A program made the translations under genes and the position numbers. A stretch of 64,000 nucleotides of DNA. It comes from Edaphobacter modestus (GTDB taxonomy: Bacteria > Acidobacteriota > Terriglobia > Terriglobales > Acidobacteriaceae). Within the stretch, counting starts at the first letter, position 1. Each line of letters begins with the position of its first letter. The DNA lies in the NCBI RefSeq assembly GCF_004217555.1, contig NZ_SHKW01000001.1, positions 3,100,001-3,164,000 of the forward strand. Direction: 5' to 3'. Below are positions 46,594 to 55,392 of the stretch, in pieces. The notes beneath the pieces were generated by a model. It made no database searches. It saw only the letters and a list, made by a program, of their open reading frames with translations, and was not told the origin of the DNA.

Positions 46594-48360
46594 GTGCCCA
46601 CCCGCTGGAACCGCCTCATTACTGCCATCCACGACGAACTGAAACCGTACCCTGGCCGTACTCTCGGTACATTTCGCGATGCGCTCGCCATCGTGTTGGC
46701 GATGATTGCAGCCATGGTGCTGCAGTTGCCCGGAATCTCCCTCGCACTCGCGCTCATCCTCCTTCTGCAGCGCGAGAGCGCCGGCGTGACCTTTCGCACC
46801 GCTCTGGAAATCGCTGGAGGAGCGGCTCTGGGACTTGCCGGCGTGCTCCTATGGGTGCAGGCTACTGATGGCGTTGAGGTCATGCGCTTCCTCGGCGTCG
46901 CGCTTCTCGTCTTTACCGCCGGCTTCGGAATGGCGGCCTCTCGTTTCCCGCTCGTCTGCACCATGTTCGGCTTCTACGGCTTCGTTTTTCTCTCGTCGTG
47001 GGATACTCATCGCTCCGCGAGCGCTATTGTTACGACTTCGCTCTACCAACTCGCTTCGCTCTGCCTCGCTCTGGGCACGGCCGTAGTGGTCAACTTCTTC
47101 TTCGCAAACCGCCATCCGGCCGAGGCTCTCCATGAGGAACTGCACAAACGGTTGCAGCTTCTATGCGAGGTCTTCCAAGCGCTCGCATCGGCAACATCAC
47201 ACCGCCAGGCCTTCTCTGCGCTGCACCACAAGCTGCTGCAACTCGCCGCGGCCGGGGACGCTCCGCTGAACCAGCTTTACGAAGAGGCGAAGTCTTATGG
47301 GGCCGAACTCGAACCAGGTCTGCACTTCCGGATCGGTCTCTTGGCCCGGTCGATGAATACTGCAGCGGTGCTTCCTTTTGAGGAACACGATGCCCCATCA
47401 GCAGCAGCACTCGCCAGTATCTGCGAGACGCTTCTCGGAGGTTCGGCCAAGCCGCTTCCATTGCCGCCGCACGCTTCCATTGCCGCGCGGTCGCTCTATC
47501 TCAGGCTCAGCCAATACGCAACGGGTGCTCAGGTAACCGCACCAGCTCCGCAGGCGAGGGTCGAACCGGCAACGTCCTTCGCTCTTTTTCGCCCCGACGC
47601 CTTTCGCAACACCGCGGCTAGCATGTACGCGCTCAAACTCACGCTCAGCGCTATGATCTGTTACACCCTCTATAACGCCATTGCCTGGCCAGGCATTCTG
47701 ACTTGCGTTGTAACCGTGTTGTTCACCGGACTGTCGACGACCGGAGCCATGAAGCAGAGGCAGATCTTTCGCTTGAGTGGTACATGCATCGGCGGGGCAA
47801 TCGCCCTCTTTTCCGAGTCTGTCTTCTTCCCGAACATGGACTCCATCACGTCGCTTGTTCTTCTCGCTGGCGCTGTAGCACTGCTTTCAGCGTGGGTCTC
47901 GCGCAGCCCCTCCATCGGCTCCGTTGGCGTGCAGATTACTTTTGCATTCTTTCTGACCTCGCTCACAGGCTTCTCCGCCTCGGCCACGATAGCTCCTGCA
48001 CGGGACCGTGTGATAGGCGTCGCCCTCGGCATCGCTGCCATGTGGCTTGTCTTCGATCAGCTTTGGCCTCTCCGTCCATCGCAGGCACTTCGACAGATCC
48101 GCGATCGTATTGCCACCAGTCGTGACGCCGTATTTGCAGCCTCAACCCTGGCGTCTCTCGGCACACTCCGGCAACAGGTCTCCGCAGACCTGGCGACCAT
48201 GCAGACTCTGACGCTCTCCGCGGCCTTCGACTTCGGACACGAACGCGGTCGGGAGTTCATCCGCAGCCGACGCCTCGGTCGCGAGATTGAAGCTGCCGCG
48301 GCTGAGTTCTATCTCGCGCTCCATTCGCTTGAGGTAGTCGGAGCGGACCACCGGCACTGA
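46594..48360 (+). CDS. FUSC-family inner-membrane efflux protein (MdtO/AaeB-like)
   Basis: 588 residues with two blocks of membrane helices (about 20-170 and 355-480), the duplicated fusaric-acid-resistance architecture, separated and followed by cytoplasmic helical regions. Family members export aromatic acids and similar compounds. GTG start at 46594 after GTAGGAGAAG. It completes a four-gene efflux system with the TolC-, YtcA- and EmrA-like genes under a divergent TetR regulator. Confidence 0.85.
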   Translation: MPTRWNRLITAIHDELKPYPGRTLGTFRDALAIVLAMIAAMVLQLPGISLALALILLLQRESAGVTFRTALEIAGGAALGLAGVLLWVQATDGVEVMRFLGVALLVFTAGFGMAASRFPLVCTMFGFYGFVFLSSWDTHRSASAIVTTSLYQLASLCLALGTAVVVNFFFANRHPAEALHEELHKRLQLLCEVFQALASATSHRQAFSALHHKLLQLAAAGDAPLNQLYEEAKSYGAELEPGLHFRIGLLARSMNTAAVLPFEEHDAPSAAALASICETLLGGSAKPLPLPPHASIAARSLYLRLSQYATGAQVTAPAPQARVEPATSFALFRPDAFRNTAASMYALKLTLSAMICYTLYNAIAWPGILTCVVTVLFTGLSTTGAMKQRQIFRLSGTCIGGAIALFSESVFFPNMDSITSLVLLAGAVALLSAWVSRSPSIGSVGVQITFAFFLTSLTGFSASATIAPARDRVIGVALGIAAMWLVFDQLWPLRPSQALRQIRDRIATSRDAVFAASTLASLGTLRQQVSADLATMQTLTLSAAFDFGHERGREFIRSRRLGREIEAAAAEFYLALHSLEVVGADHRH

Positions 48361-48464
48361 CGCCTTCGGCTTCGCCGTTGTCCTGGTGATCGATCAGAAA
48401 GTCACTTATACCGCATAAGAATTTACGAATTCCGTAGACGGATGCTTCCGGCTAATGTCGAAGC

Positions 48465-49877
48465 ATGACGACACCCAACGAAGTGGTCCAGACAATGGCG
48501 ATCATCGGAGGAGGGGTAAGCGGAACCCTCACAGCATTTCATCTCGTTCGGGAGAGAACAGCTACGCGTGTGATCCTCATCGACCATCGTCCGGACTTTG
48601 GACTTGGCCTGGCGTATTCCACGCCCAGTCTTCGCCACCTCCTGAATGTTCCCGCTGGAAGCATCAGCGCGCTGCCCGATCAACCGGATCACTTTCTCGA
48701 CTGGCTTCGCAGGCACCATGATCCGGCCGCGACAGCAAAGACTTTCGCTCCGCGTGCGGTATTTGGCCGCTACATCCAATCTCTGTTGGCATCGACGAAT
48801 GGGCTTCAGCAGGAGATCGCAACGGTCGTAGACATCCGCTTGCACGGTTCCGGAGCAATACTGACCTTCCATGACGGGCGAGAGCTCCCGGCTAACCAGA
48901 TCGTTCTGGCAACCGGAAACTTCGATCCTGCTCCTCTTCCGGGCATCACGAAAGCCGCCACCGATTCGGGGCTGTATCAACACGACGCATGGTCGCCAGC
49001 AGCCTACGAAGGACTGGATCACGATGCCCCGGTTACTCTGATCGGGACGGGTTTGACCTCTGTCGATGTCGTGCTGAGATTGCGTGAACTTGGTCATCGC
49101 GGCAAGATCATCGCCGTGTCACGTCATGGCATCTTTCCAAATCGGCATGACGACTACACTCCCTTGAGCTTCAGCGCAATTCCTCCAGACGCACCAGCTA
49201 CCTCTCTCGCGTATCTTCGTGCCCTGCGCTCTACAATACGAGCGGGAGCGGAGTGGAGAGCTGCAATAGATAGTCTCCGCCAGACTACGAACAAACTATG
49301 GCTCCGTCTCCCTGTAGAAGAGCAGCGCCGCTTTCGTCGGCACCTGCAACGGAGATGGGAGGTCGTACGCCATCGCATGGCACCATCTGTTGCAGACATC
49401 ATCGCGTCTGAGATACGAATTGGCACCTTGGAGATCCGCGAAGGTCATCTGAAGGCGGTCGATGCCACCGATGCGGGCGCTTTTATAACTATTCGGACAC
49501 ATGATGGAGACGATAGTTTCTCCGTTGATCGCGTCATCAATTGCACCGGCCCGAACATGACCTATCGCCGCATTCCTTCAGTTCTTCTCCAGAACCTGTT
49601 CAAGAGAGGGCTTGTCACGTCAGGGCCTTTAGGAACTGGATTCCACTGTTCGCGTGACGGCGCCGTCATCGACGAGAACGGTAAGGCTTCGGAGATCATC
49701 TTCAACCTTGGCCCAGGACGGCTTGGCGATCTTCTTGAATCCATCGCCGTTCCTGACATTCGTCAACAGGCTGTGCAACTAGCGGCAACGCTCGCCCGTC
49801 GCCTGAAGCAGAAAGATGAGCCAGCAGAAGGTGCAGCTCAGGAGACAAAGTCGCTATCGTGCTTCTTTGTCGTCTGA
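48465..49877 (+). CDS. FAD/NAD(P)-binding oxidoreductase
   Basis: 470 residues. The dinucleotide-binding motif AIIGGGVSGTLTAFHL lies near residue 12 and a second nucleotide-binding site VTLIGTGLTSVDVVLRL near 188. LGLAYSTPSLRHLLNVPAGSI and the late INCTGPNMTYRRIP fit the FAD-NAD(P)-binding family of the YdhS/HydA type. Reaction unknown. The last residues (ETKSLSCFFVV) overlap the beginning of a ClC-channel remnant in another frame, so the natural C-terminus may have been replaced. Confidence 0.8.
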   Translation: MTTPNEVVQTMAIIGGGVSGTLTAFHLVRERTATRVILIDHRPDFGLGLAYSTPSLRHLLNVPAGSISALPDQPDHFLDWLRRHHDPAATAKTFAPRAVFGRYIQSLLASTNGLQQEIATVVDIRLHGSGAILTFHDGRELPANQIVLATGNFDPAPLPGITKAATDSGLYQHDAWSPAAYEGLDHDAPVTLIGTGLTSVDVVLRLRELGHRGKIIAVSRHGIFPNRHDDYTPLSFSAIPPDAPATSLAYLRALRSTIRAGAEWRAAIDSLRQTTNKLWLRLPVEEQRRFRRHLQRRWEVVRHRMAPSVADIIASEIRIGTLEIREGHLKAVDATDAGAFITIRTHDGDDSFSVDRVINCTGPNMTYRRIPSVLLQNLFKRGLVTSGPLGTGFHCSRDGAVIDENGKASEIIFNLGPGRLGDLLESIAVPDIRQQAVQLAATLARRLKQKDEPAEGAAQETKSLSCFFVV

Positions 49878-50200
49878 TCGCCACTAGCATTTGCGTGGGG
49901 ACGGCACTGTTGGCGGGGTGTTTACACCGACACTCTTCACCGGCGCTTCCTTCGGCTTCGTGGCAGGTCACCTGCTGCACACTCAGCATCCGGTTGTGCT
50001 CGCCATATACGGCACGGGTCAACTCATGGCGGCTGTGACATGTGCTCCTTTCATGGCGGGCTATGATGGCAGTAGAGCTGACCGGGCAGTGGCATCTTTT
50101 GCCGATCATTCTGCCATGTAGTCTGGTTACTTCGTGGATCGCCCGCGCTCTCTCGGATGAATCCTTATATGCCATAGCCAGCCCCGAGCCTACGCAATGA
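49859..50200 (+). pseudogene. ClC-type chloride channel, C-terminal remnant
   Basis: Three frames together give a ClC tail: LLCRLIATSICVGT (from about 49862), then GGVFTPTLFTGASFGFVAGH and YGTGQLMAAVTCAPFM in a second frame, then MMAVELTGQWHLLPIILP through YAIASPEP to a TGA at 50198-50200 in a third. GGVFTPTLF and MTGQ-x-HLLPI-type motifs are standard for ClC proteins. Frame changes lie near 49890 and near 50060. The N-terminal two thirds are missing and the remnant starts within the end of the FAD-binding gene. Confidence 0.72.
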
Positions 50201-50269
50201 AAGGGGACGAAAGCTCATCCAGCAGTTGCAGCCCGTTTAGAATGCAACAAAAAGGAGACAGATCGAGTC

Positions 50270-51202
50270 ATGATCGAGAACTTCCGGATTCGAGTGTTCA
50301 GAGCCGTTGCACACCATCTGAACTTCAGCCGTGCAGCGGAAGAGTTACTGCTCACCCAACCAGCCGTCACGCAGCAGATCAAGGCGCTTGAAGATGAGTT
50401 CGGTGTCCCCCTGTTCGATCGAGGCGGCGGCCATATCACGCTAACCGTCGGCGGAAAGGCACTCCTCCCTTTTGCCGAGAGGATAAAGAACCTTTCTGAT
50501 GAAGCAATTGGCGCGGTCGCAGAGGCGTTTGGGCAACAGGCAGGCGAACTCTCTTTGGGCGCCTCTCAAACCATCGGCCAGTATCTCTTACCGACGTTCG
50601 TTGCTGGGTTTCGGAGAACAAACCCGAAGATCAAGGTGACGGCTCGAAGCGGGAATACGGACGAGATGATCGAAGCTCTCCTTGCAAGACAGATCCACCT
50701 GGCGCTCATCGAAGGGCCGGAACGGCGCAAAGACGTCCACATCGAACCCTTCATGGAAGATCACATGGTGCTTGTCGTTCCGGCAACTCACGGCTGGGCC
50801 AATCATGAAGTCAGTCTGGAAGACCTGAAGAGCGAACCTTTGCTGGTACGAGAATTTGGGTCGGGTTCCAGGCGGGTCGTCGAACAGGCCCTCTCGAAGG
50901 CAGGGATAAAGACAAAGGACCTCATCCTCAGTATGGAACTCGACTCGACCGAAGGTCTATTGAGCGCCGTTGAGGCAGGGCTTGGAGTGACCTTCGTATC
51001 GCGGTGGGCCGTTCGGAATCAGCTCTCACTTGGAACCTTGAAGGTAGCAAGAATACAAGGACTGAAGCTATCGAGGCGATTCTCGATGGCATATGCAGCC
51101 GGTCCGGCGCCTACAGGGATCATGGCTACCTTTCGTTCCTTCCTCCTCTCGCAGGCTATGGAGATCGCACCCAGAAGAATAGCCAAGACGCCTGCCTCTT
51201 AG
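50270..51202 (+). CDS. LysR-family transcriptional regulator
   Basis: 310 residues. The helix-turn-helix is FRAVAHHLNFSRAAEELLLT then QPAVTQQIKALEDEFGVPLF. The periplasmic-binding-protein-like effector domain (SLGASQTIGQYLLPTFVAGF) resembles the CysB/CbbR group. AAAGGAGACAG precedes the ATG. Its likely target is not evident because both neighbours are gene remnants; a former target may have been lost. Confidence 0.87.
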   Translation: MIENFRIRVFRAVAHHLNFSRAAEELLLTQPAVTQQIKALEDEFGVPLFDRGGGHITLTVGGKALLPFAERIKNLSDEAIGAVAEAFGQQAGELSLGASQTIGQYLLPTFVAGFRRTNPKIKVTARSGNTDEMIEALLARQIHLALIEGPERRKDVHIEPFMEDHMVLVVPATHGWANHEVSLEDLKSEPLLVREFGSGSRRVVEQALSKAGIKTKDLILSMELDSTEGLLSAVEAGLGVTFVSRWAVRNQLSLGTLKVARIQGLKLSRRFSMAYAAGPAPTGIMATFRSFLLSQAMEIAPRRIAKTPAS

Positions 51203-51280
51203 CATGTCTGGTTTTCCGCCACAAACACGGAGGTGATCGTCCTTTCTTTTAACTGAAGAGTCCGTTCGTCAGCTCACAAC

Positions 51281-51508
51281 AGCAGCTCGACATCATGCAC
51301 CTTGAAGGTCACCAACTCCTACGATGCCAAAGATGTGCGACATCACACGATCGCTCCAGGCAAGGTCATTGAAGATCGTTGGATGCTTGCGTCCAGTTCC
51401 GGCTGGTTCGATATTTCGATCACCCAGGATTTGGCGCCATGCTTTGCCGGACACGTTGAAAACGGAAAGCCCAGCATCAGCGATCCGGCTGTATTCAAGG
51501 AAGCATAG
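51281..51508 (+). pseudogene. Phosphocholine-type phospholipase C, C-terminal fragment
   Basis: The frame reads CTLKVTNSYDAKDV, IAPGKVIEDRWMLASSSGWF, DISITQ, then FAGHVENGKPSISDPAVF and a TAG. Tandem C-terminal beta-domains of bacterial non-haemolytic phospholipase C end in exactly this style (GWYDL-x-V ... FAGHVE-G-x-PS-x-SDP). The catalytic domain is absent; about 75 codons remain after an upstream stop near 51254. It lies 14 bp before the DUF2911 gene. Confidence 0.65.
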
Positions 51509-51522
51509 ACACCGGAGGAAAT

Positions 51523-52053
51523 ATGCTCAGCAAGGCAAACACATGGGCGGTGGGAGTGTTTTTGTACGCATCGCTCACCGCAGGAGCTCAAACGACGTTT
51601 TCACCCATCAGTGAGACATCAAGCCCCCTGCTAGAGAGTAGCGCCATGCTCAACGGCCAGAAGGTAACGGTCGACTACAGTGCCCCTTCACTTCGTGGCA
51701 GAAAAATCCTCGGGGAGTTAATTCCGGTAGGAACAGTCTGGCGCACCGGGGATAACGCAGCCACAACACTCACGACGCCAATCGACCTCAAGATTAGGGA
51801 CTTATATGTTCCGGCAGGAACCTATTCGATGTATAGCATTGTCACGAAGAAGGGCTATCAGCTCATCATCAACAAGCAAACGGGCCAATCGGGTGCTGAA
51901 TACGATCAGAGTCAAGACTTGGGTCGTACGCTCCTAAACACCAATGACACCGATGGCCCGATTGAACAACTCGTAATCGATTTCGAGAATACCCCGACAA
52001 TAAAACTGAGCTCTATATCAAGTGGGGATACTCTGAGTCGTGGCTGCACATAA
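51523..52053 (+). CDS. DUF2911 secreted protein, frameshifted near the end
   Basis: 176 residues with a signal peptide (WAVGVFLYASLTAGAQ). The DUF2911 core is clear: KVTVDYSAPSLRGRKILGEL, IPVGTVWRTGDNAATTLTT and VPAGTYSMYSIV. Near the C-CCC run at 51992-51995 the frame slips: another frame continues as PDNKTELYIKWGYSESWLHI to a TAG at 52083-52085, the expected family ending. So a one-base loss in a C run, either natural or a sequencing error, changes the last 20 residues. GGAGGAAAT precedes the ATG. Function of DUF2911 is unknown. Confidence 0.78.
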   Translation: MLSKANTWAVGVFLYASLTAGAQTTFSPISETSSPLLESSAMLNGQKVTVDYSAPSLRGRKILGELIPVGTVWRTGDNAATTLTTPIDLKIRDLYVPAGTYSMYSIVTKKGYQLIINKQTGQSGAEYDQSQDLGRTLLNTNDTDGPIEQLVIDFENTPTIKLSSISSGDTLSRGCT

Positions 52054-52118
52054 CCGCTCAGCAAGCTATACAACCGCCAAAATAGCCATAACCAGATTGC
52101 GTGTACCGCCAGAAGCCA

Positions 52119-52424
52119 TCAACCGCCGGCGATGGCACCGACGATGAGGAGTGGTTCTACCCCCTTGACTACCACGTCAGGCAACGGCTCATCAGAAGCG
52201 ATGTGGGACAAGTCTTCTTCGCAAGCGAAAAAACGAATGAAAGGACGGCGAAGCTTGCTTGTGTGGTCTCGAATCGTCCCCTCAAGCATCGGATAAGCAA
52301 TCTCAAGCGCGTCGAGGACTGATCTCTGCGTCACCGGGCCCTCAACCGAAACCTGCACCTCACGTGACGCTCCGGCCAGCTTAGAGAGGTGGGCAGGCAG
52401 TTCGATACGAATGGTTGCTTTCAC
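52119..52424 (-). CDS. MoaD/ThiS-like ubiquitin-fold protein
   Basis: 101 residues with the beta-grasp pattern ([32 protein letters not shown]) and a C-terminal GAIAGG. A terminal Gly-Gly is required for adenylation and sulfur transfer in MoaD/ThiS proteins. GTG start overlaps the TGA of the upstream BNR-propeller gene (GTGA), so the two are made together. No MoaE, MoeB or ThiF gene is nearby; the cognate activating enzyme is unknown. Confidence 0.75.
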   Translation of the reverse strand: MKATIRIELPAHLSKLAGASREVQVSVEGPVTQRSVLDALEIAYPMLEGTIRDHTSKLRRPFIRFFACEEDLSHIASDEPLPDVVVKGVEPLLIVGAIAGG

Positions 52425-53536
52425 GAAAGTGTCTGAACCTCGACCGAGAGAACCGCAGGGAGATCGTGAACAATGGCCTGCCAGTTGTTCCCCGAATCGT
52501 TTGAGGCGTAAACCTGTCCGCCTGTCGTGCCGAAGTAGACACCACAGGAATCAAGCGAGTCGACTGCCATCGCGTCCCGCAGCACATTTACGTAACAGTT
52601 GCTCTGTGGAAGTCCCTTGGTCAGAGGCTCCCACTCGTCTCCGCCCGACCGGCTCCTATATACCCGGAGCTGACCATCAACCGGGAAATGTTCAGAGTCA
52701 CTTTTGATAGGAACGACGTAGAGAGTTTCAGGCTCGTGCGCGTGAACATCGATCGCAAAACCAAAGTCTGTCGGCAGGTTGCCGCTGATCTCTCTCCAGG
52801 AATCGCCAGCATCATCCGAGCGCATCACGTCCCAATGCTTCTGCATAAAAAGCCTGTCCGGACGAGATGGATGCATGGCGATGTGATGAACACAATGACC
52901 GACCTCCGCCGTCGGATCGGGAATGTGTTCCGAACGAAGGCCGCGGTTGATTGGCTTCCATGTCTGACCTCCATCGTCTGTTCGAAAAGCTCCGGCCGCA
53001 GAGATAGCGATGAAGATTCGCTGGGGATTCGTCGGGTCGAGAAGAATGCTGTGGAGGCACATGCCACCGGCGCCAGGTTGCCATGCAGGGCCCGTGCCGT
53101 GCTTGCGAAGCCCGGACAACTCCAACCACGAATTTCCTCCATCTTTGGAATGGAACAATGCCGCATCTTCTGCCCCGGCGTAGAGAGTGTCTGGGCAGGT
53201 AAGCGAAGGCTCGAAGTGCCAGACACGTTTGAACTCCCAGGGATGTGGCGTACCGTCGTACCACTGGTGCGTCCCAGCTTCGCCTTCATAGAGAAATTTG
53301 TTGCCCACAGCGTTCCAGGTAAGGCCACCATCGTCGGAGCGCTGCACCACCTGACCGAACCAACCGGAGGTCTGCGAGGCGTAGATGCGATCGGGGTCAG
53401 CGGGCGATCCCTTTAGATGGTAAATTTCCCATCCGGCGAAGTGTGGACCTGAGACTGACCAGTCTTTGCGCGTCCCGTCCGACGTAAGGATGAATGCGCC
53501 TTTGCGAGTTCCGACAAGCAATCTTACCCGGCTCAT
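52421..53536 (-). CDS. BNR/YCF48-type beta-propeller protein (sialidase-like fold)
   Basis: 371 residues, no signal peptide. Repeated S-x-D-x-G-x-x-W Asp-box motifs are visible: [48 protein letters not shown] and [11 protein letters not shown]. The start at 53536 follows GGAGGGCAAAGAC. The catalytic residues of true sialidases are not recognisable. The gene is followed by a MoaD-like gene with GTGA overlap, and a VOC gene lies upstream; the set is probably one operon. Confidence 0.78.
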   Translation of the reverse strand: MSRVRLLVGTRKGAFILTSDGTRKDWSVSGPHFAGWEIYHLKGSPADPDRIYASQTSGWFGQVVQRSDDGGLTWNAVGNKFLYEGEAGTHQWYDGTPHPWEFKRVWHFEPSLTCPDTLYAGAEDAALFHSKDGGNSWLELSGLRKHGTGPAWQPGAGGMCLHSILLDPTNPQRIFIAISAAGAFRTDDGGQTWKPINRGLRSEHIPDPTAEVGHCVHHIAMHPSRPDRLFMQKHWDVMRSDDAGDSWREISGNLPTDFGFAIDVHAHEPETLYVVPIKSDSEHFPVDGQLRVYRSRSGGDEWEPLTKGLPQSNCYVNVLRDAMAVDSLDSCGVYFGTTGGQVYASNDSGNNWQAIVHDLPAVLSVEVQTLS

Positions 53537-53619
53537 GTCTTTGCCCTCCAGAGAAGCTAGAACCAAACGAGTGCTGCGCACCCTCAAGAGTGTACGCAGC
53601 ACTCCCTATGAAAGCATTA

Positions 53620-54435
53620 CTAATTTCTGGTACCGACAACAGCGAATAGGACACCTTGCGGATCCGTGGCCAACACGATCCACATCGGCCCTGGAACCTC
53701 CTGCGGCTCCATGAGCACTTGGCCATTCTTTTCTCTAATTCGTGCAGTGGCGGCATCAATATCGCCCACAGTGAAGTAGAAGAGCCAGAAAGGCAGCGGA
53801 GCCTTACTCGGATCACGGGTCATCATGCCACCAATTCGCGCGCCGCCGTTGTTGAAGATCCTGTATGTCCCCATGGGTCCCATGTCCATAGTGCTATCTT
53901 CTGTCCAGCCAAAAAGGCTCGAATAAAAAGACCATGCTGTATCACCGTTGTTCGCAGAAAGCTCGTTCCAGCCAACAGTTTCAACGGATCCTGCAGGAGG
54001 ACGTGGCGGAGCATATTCGAGCGACCCTTTGAAAAGAAGAAATGCCGCGCCCTGCGGATCCTCCACTGAAGCAAAGCGGCCAATTCCAGGAATATCCTGG
54101 GGTGGAAAATGAAGTTTGCCCCCAGCCTGCTCCACACGCTGAGCGTAAGAATCCACGTCATCGACGCCCACAAAGCCCGCCCATGTTGGTTTCATGCCGC
54201 CTCGAAGCATCTCAGGTGTGAGTTCCATAAGACCCGCAACGTCCATATCCCCGGCTGAAAAAAGCGTGTAGGGCATGCCCCCCGGATCACCGGAACTTTT
54301 CGTCTGCCATCCGATGACGTGAGAGTAAAAGGCTGCAGCTGCTTTTGCGTCCGTCGTTCTAAGTTCGTGCCAAACGAAATCGCCGCTCTTGGCGCGTGCT
54401 TGGGTTGTCAATTCTTGTTGGGCTGTTGTGCTCAT
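53620..54435 (-). CDS. VOC-family protein with two glyoxalase-like domains
   Basis: 271 residues with two repeats: FVWHELRTTDAKAAAAFYSH ... GGMPYTLF, and VGWNELSANNGDTAWSFYSS ... FGW. Each ends in a ...SVEDPQGAAFLLFKG or ...ATDPQGVLFAVVG strand. Such two-domain VOC proteins include antibiotic-resistance and hydroxylase-like members; activity is not evident. GGTGGAGGTAACACG lies before the ATG at 54435; a longer open frame from 54669 reads through the TetR gene and is rejected. It is divergent from the TetR gene. Confidence 0.82.
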   Translation of the reverse strand: MSTTAQQELTTQARAKSGDFVWHELRTTDAKAAAAFYSHVIGWQTKSSGDPGGMPYTLFSAGDMDVAGLMELTPEMLRGGMKPTWAGFVGVDDVDSYAQRVEQAGGKLHFPPQDIPGIGRFASVEDPQGAAFLLFKGSLEYAPPRPPAGSVETVGWNELSANNGDTAWSFYSSLFGWTEDSTMDMGPMGTYRIFNNGGARIGGMMTRDPSKAPLPFWLFYFTVGDIDAATARIREKNGQVLMEPQEVPGPMWIVLATDPQGVLFAVVGTRN

Positions 54436-54511
54436 CTTCGTGTTACCTCCACCGGAACCAGCCGGTTTCGATCTTTGCGTGCACCGTTCACGACAAGATA
54501 TCAGAGGAAAA

Positions 54512-54526
54512 TGTACACTGTCCACA
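54512..54526. promoter_or_regulatory. Candidate TetR operator (TGTACACTGTCCACA)
   Basis: An imperfect inverted and direct repeat (TGTACAC / TGTCCAC) 8 bp before the TetR start and 77 bp before the VOC start. The position fits autoregulation plus control of the VOC/BNR/MoaD operon. Confidence 0.35.
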
Positions 54527-54533
54527 ACCCGAC

Positions 54534-55181
54534 ATGAAATCGAAAAAAACAACTCGTCCTCCAGTTCGGAAGACGTTTCGTCATGGTGATTTAAGAAGAG
54601 CCCTGCTGGAAGCAGGTGTCGCATTGGCACGTGACGGCGGCCCAAATGCGGTCGTGCTCCGAGAGGCAACGCGGCGCGCGGGGGTTGCCCCTAATGCGGC
54701 CTATCGCCATTTCTCCAGTCATAGTGATCTCTTGCAGGCAGTGAGGGCAAGCGCACTGTCATCACTCGCCATGGCCATCGAAAACGAGATCGCCGAGATA
54801 CGACCCACAAAGAACAAGGGAGATGTGGCCCGGGCCACGCTGCGCGCCGTGGGAACCGGCTACTTGAGATTCGCCCTCACTGAGACGGGACTCTTTCGAA
54901 CGGCGTTCTCAGTCCCGGACAAGGTAGAGGACGATCTCGACGCCGCCAAGACAGGCAAGAGTGGCCTCAACCCATTTCAATTACTCACTTCAGCTCTGGA
55001 CCTGTTGACAGAGGCAGGCATCCTTCCACGTGAGCGTAGACCCGGAGCGGAATACCTTGCTTGGTCCTCGGTCCATGGTCTGGCTTTTCTTATCATCGAA
55101 GGTCCGCTCGGCAGCGCGTCTGACAAGGAGGTTCAGGCAATCTCGCAACGTCTCCTCCAGATGGTAGAAAAAGGCATTTGA
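54534..55181 (+). CDS. TetR-family regulator
   Basis: 215 residues. N-terminal basic tail, then DLRRALLEAGVALARDGGPN and ATRRAGVAPNAAYRHFSSHS, the TetR helix-turn-helix. The C-terminal half resembles a TetR ligand domain (LRFALTETGLFRTAFSVPD, LAWSSVHGLAFLIIEGPLG). It is divergent from the VOC gene and probably controls it. Longer in-frame reading from 54396 is not supported by a ribosome site. Confidence 0.86.
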   Translation: MKSKKTTRPPVRKTFRHGDLRRALLEAGVALARDGGPNAVVLREATRRAGVAPNAAYRHFSSHSDLLQAVRASALSSLAMAIENEIAEIRPTKNKGDVARATLRAVGTGYLRFALTETGLFRTAFSVPDKVEDDLDAAKTGKSGLNPFQLLTSALDLLTEAGILPRERRPGAEYLAWSSVHGLAFLIIEGPLGSASDKEVQAISQRLLQMVEKGI

Positions 55182-55392
55182 TTTTGCCTCGCGTCAGAGA
55201 TCGAACCCGCTCTCCTCTGCACCCTTTACACCCTTCCTAGGCAGTCATTTACTTCATCGCATAGTATGAGGTGTTGGATAACAAGCTGATCCAATTGGGT
55301 CGTATAGAACTGCTAAGCCGACCTTCCATAACTCTTCCAATCTGATCTGTCGATTTCGGAGCGGCCAGTATGGGCCTAAAGGAGCTTTGAGC

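Noticed and set aside
54436..54669. An N-terminal extension of the VOC protein.
   Set aside because: It is antisense to the TetR gene, and the ATG at 54435 has a good ribosome site.
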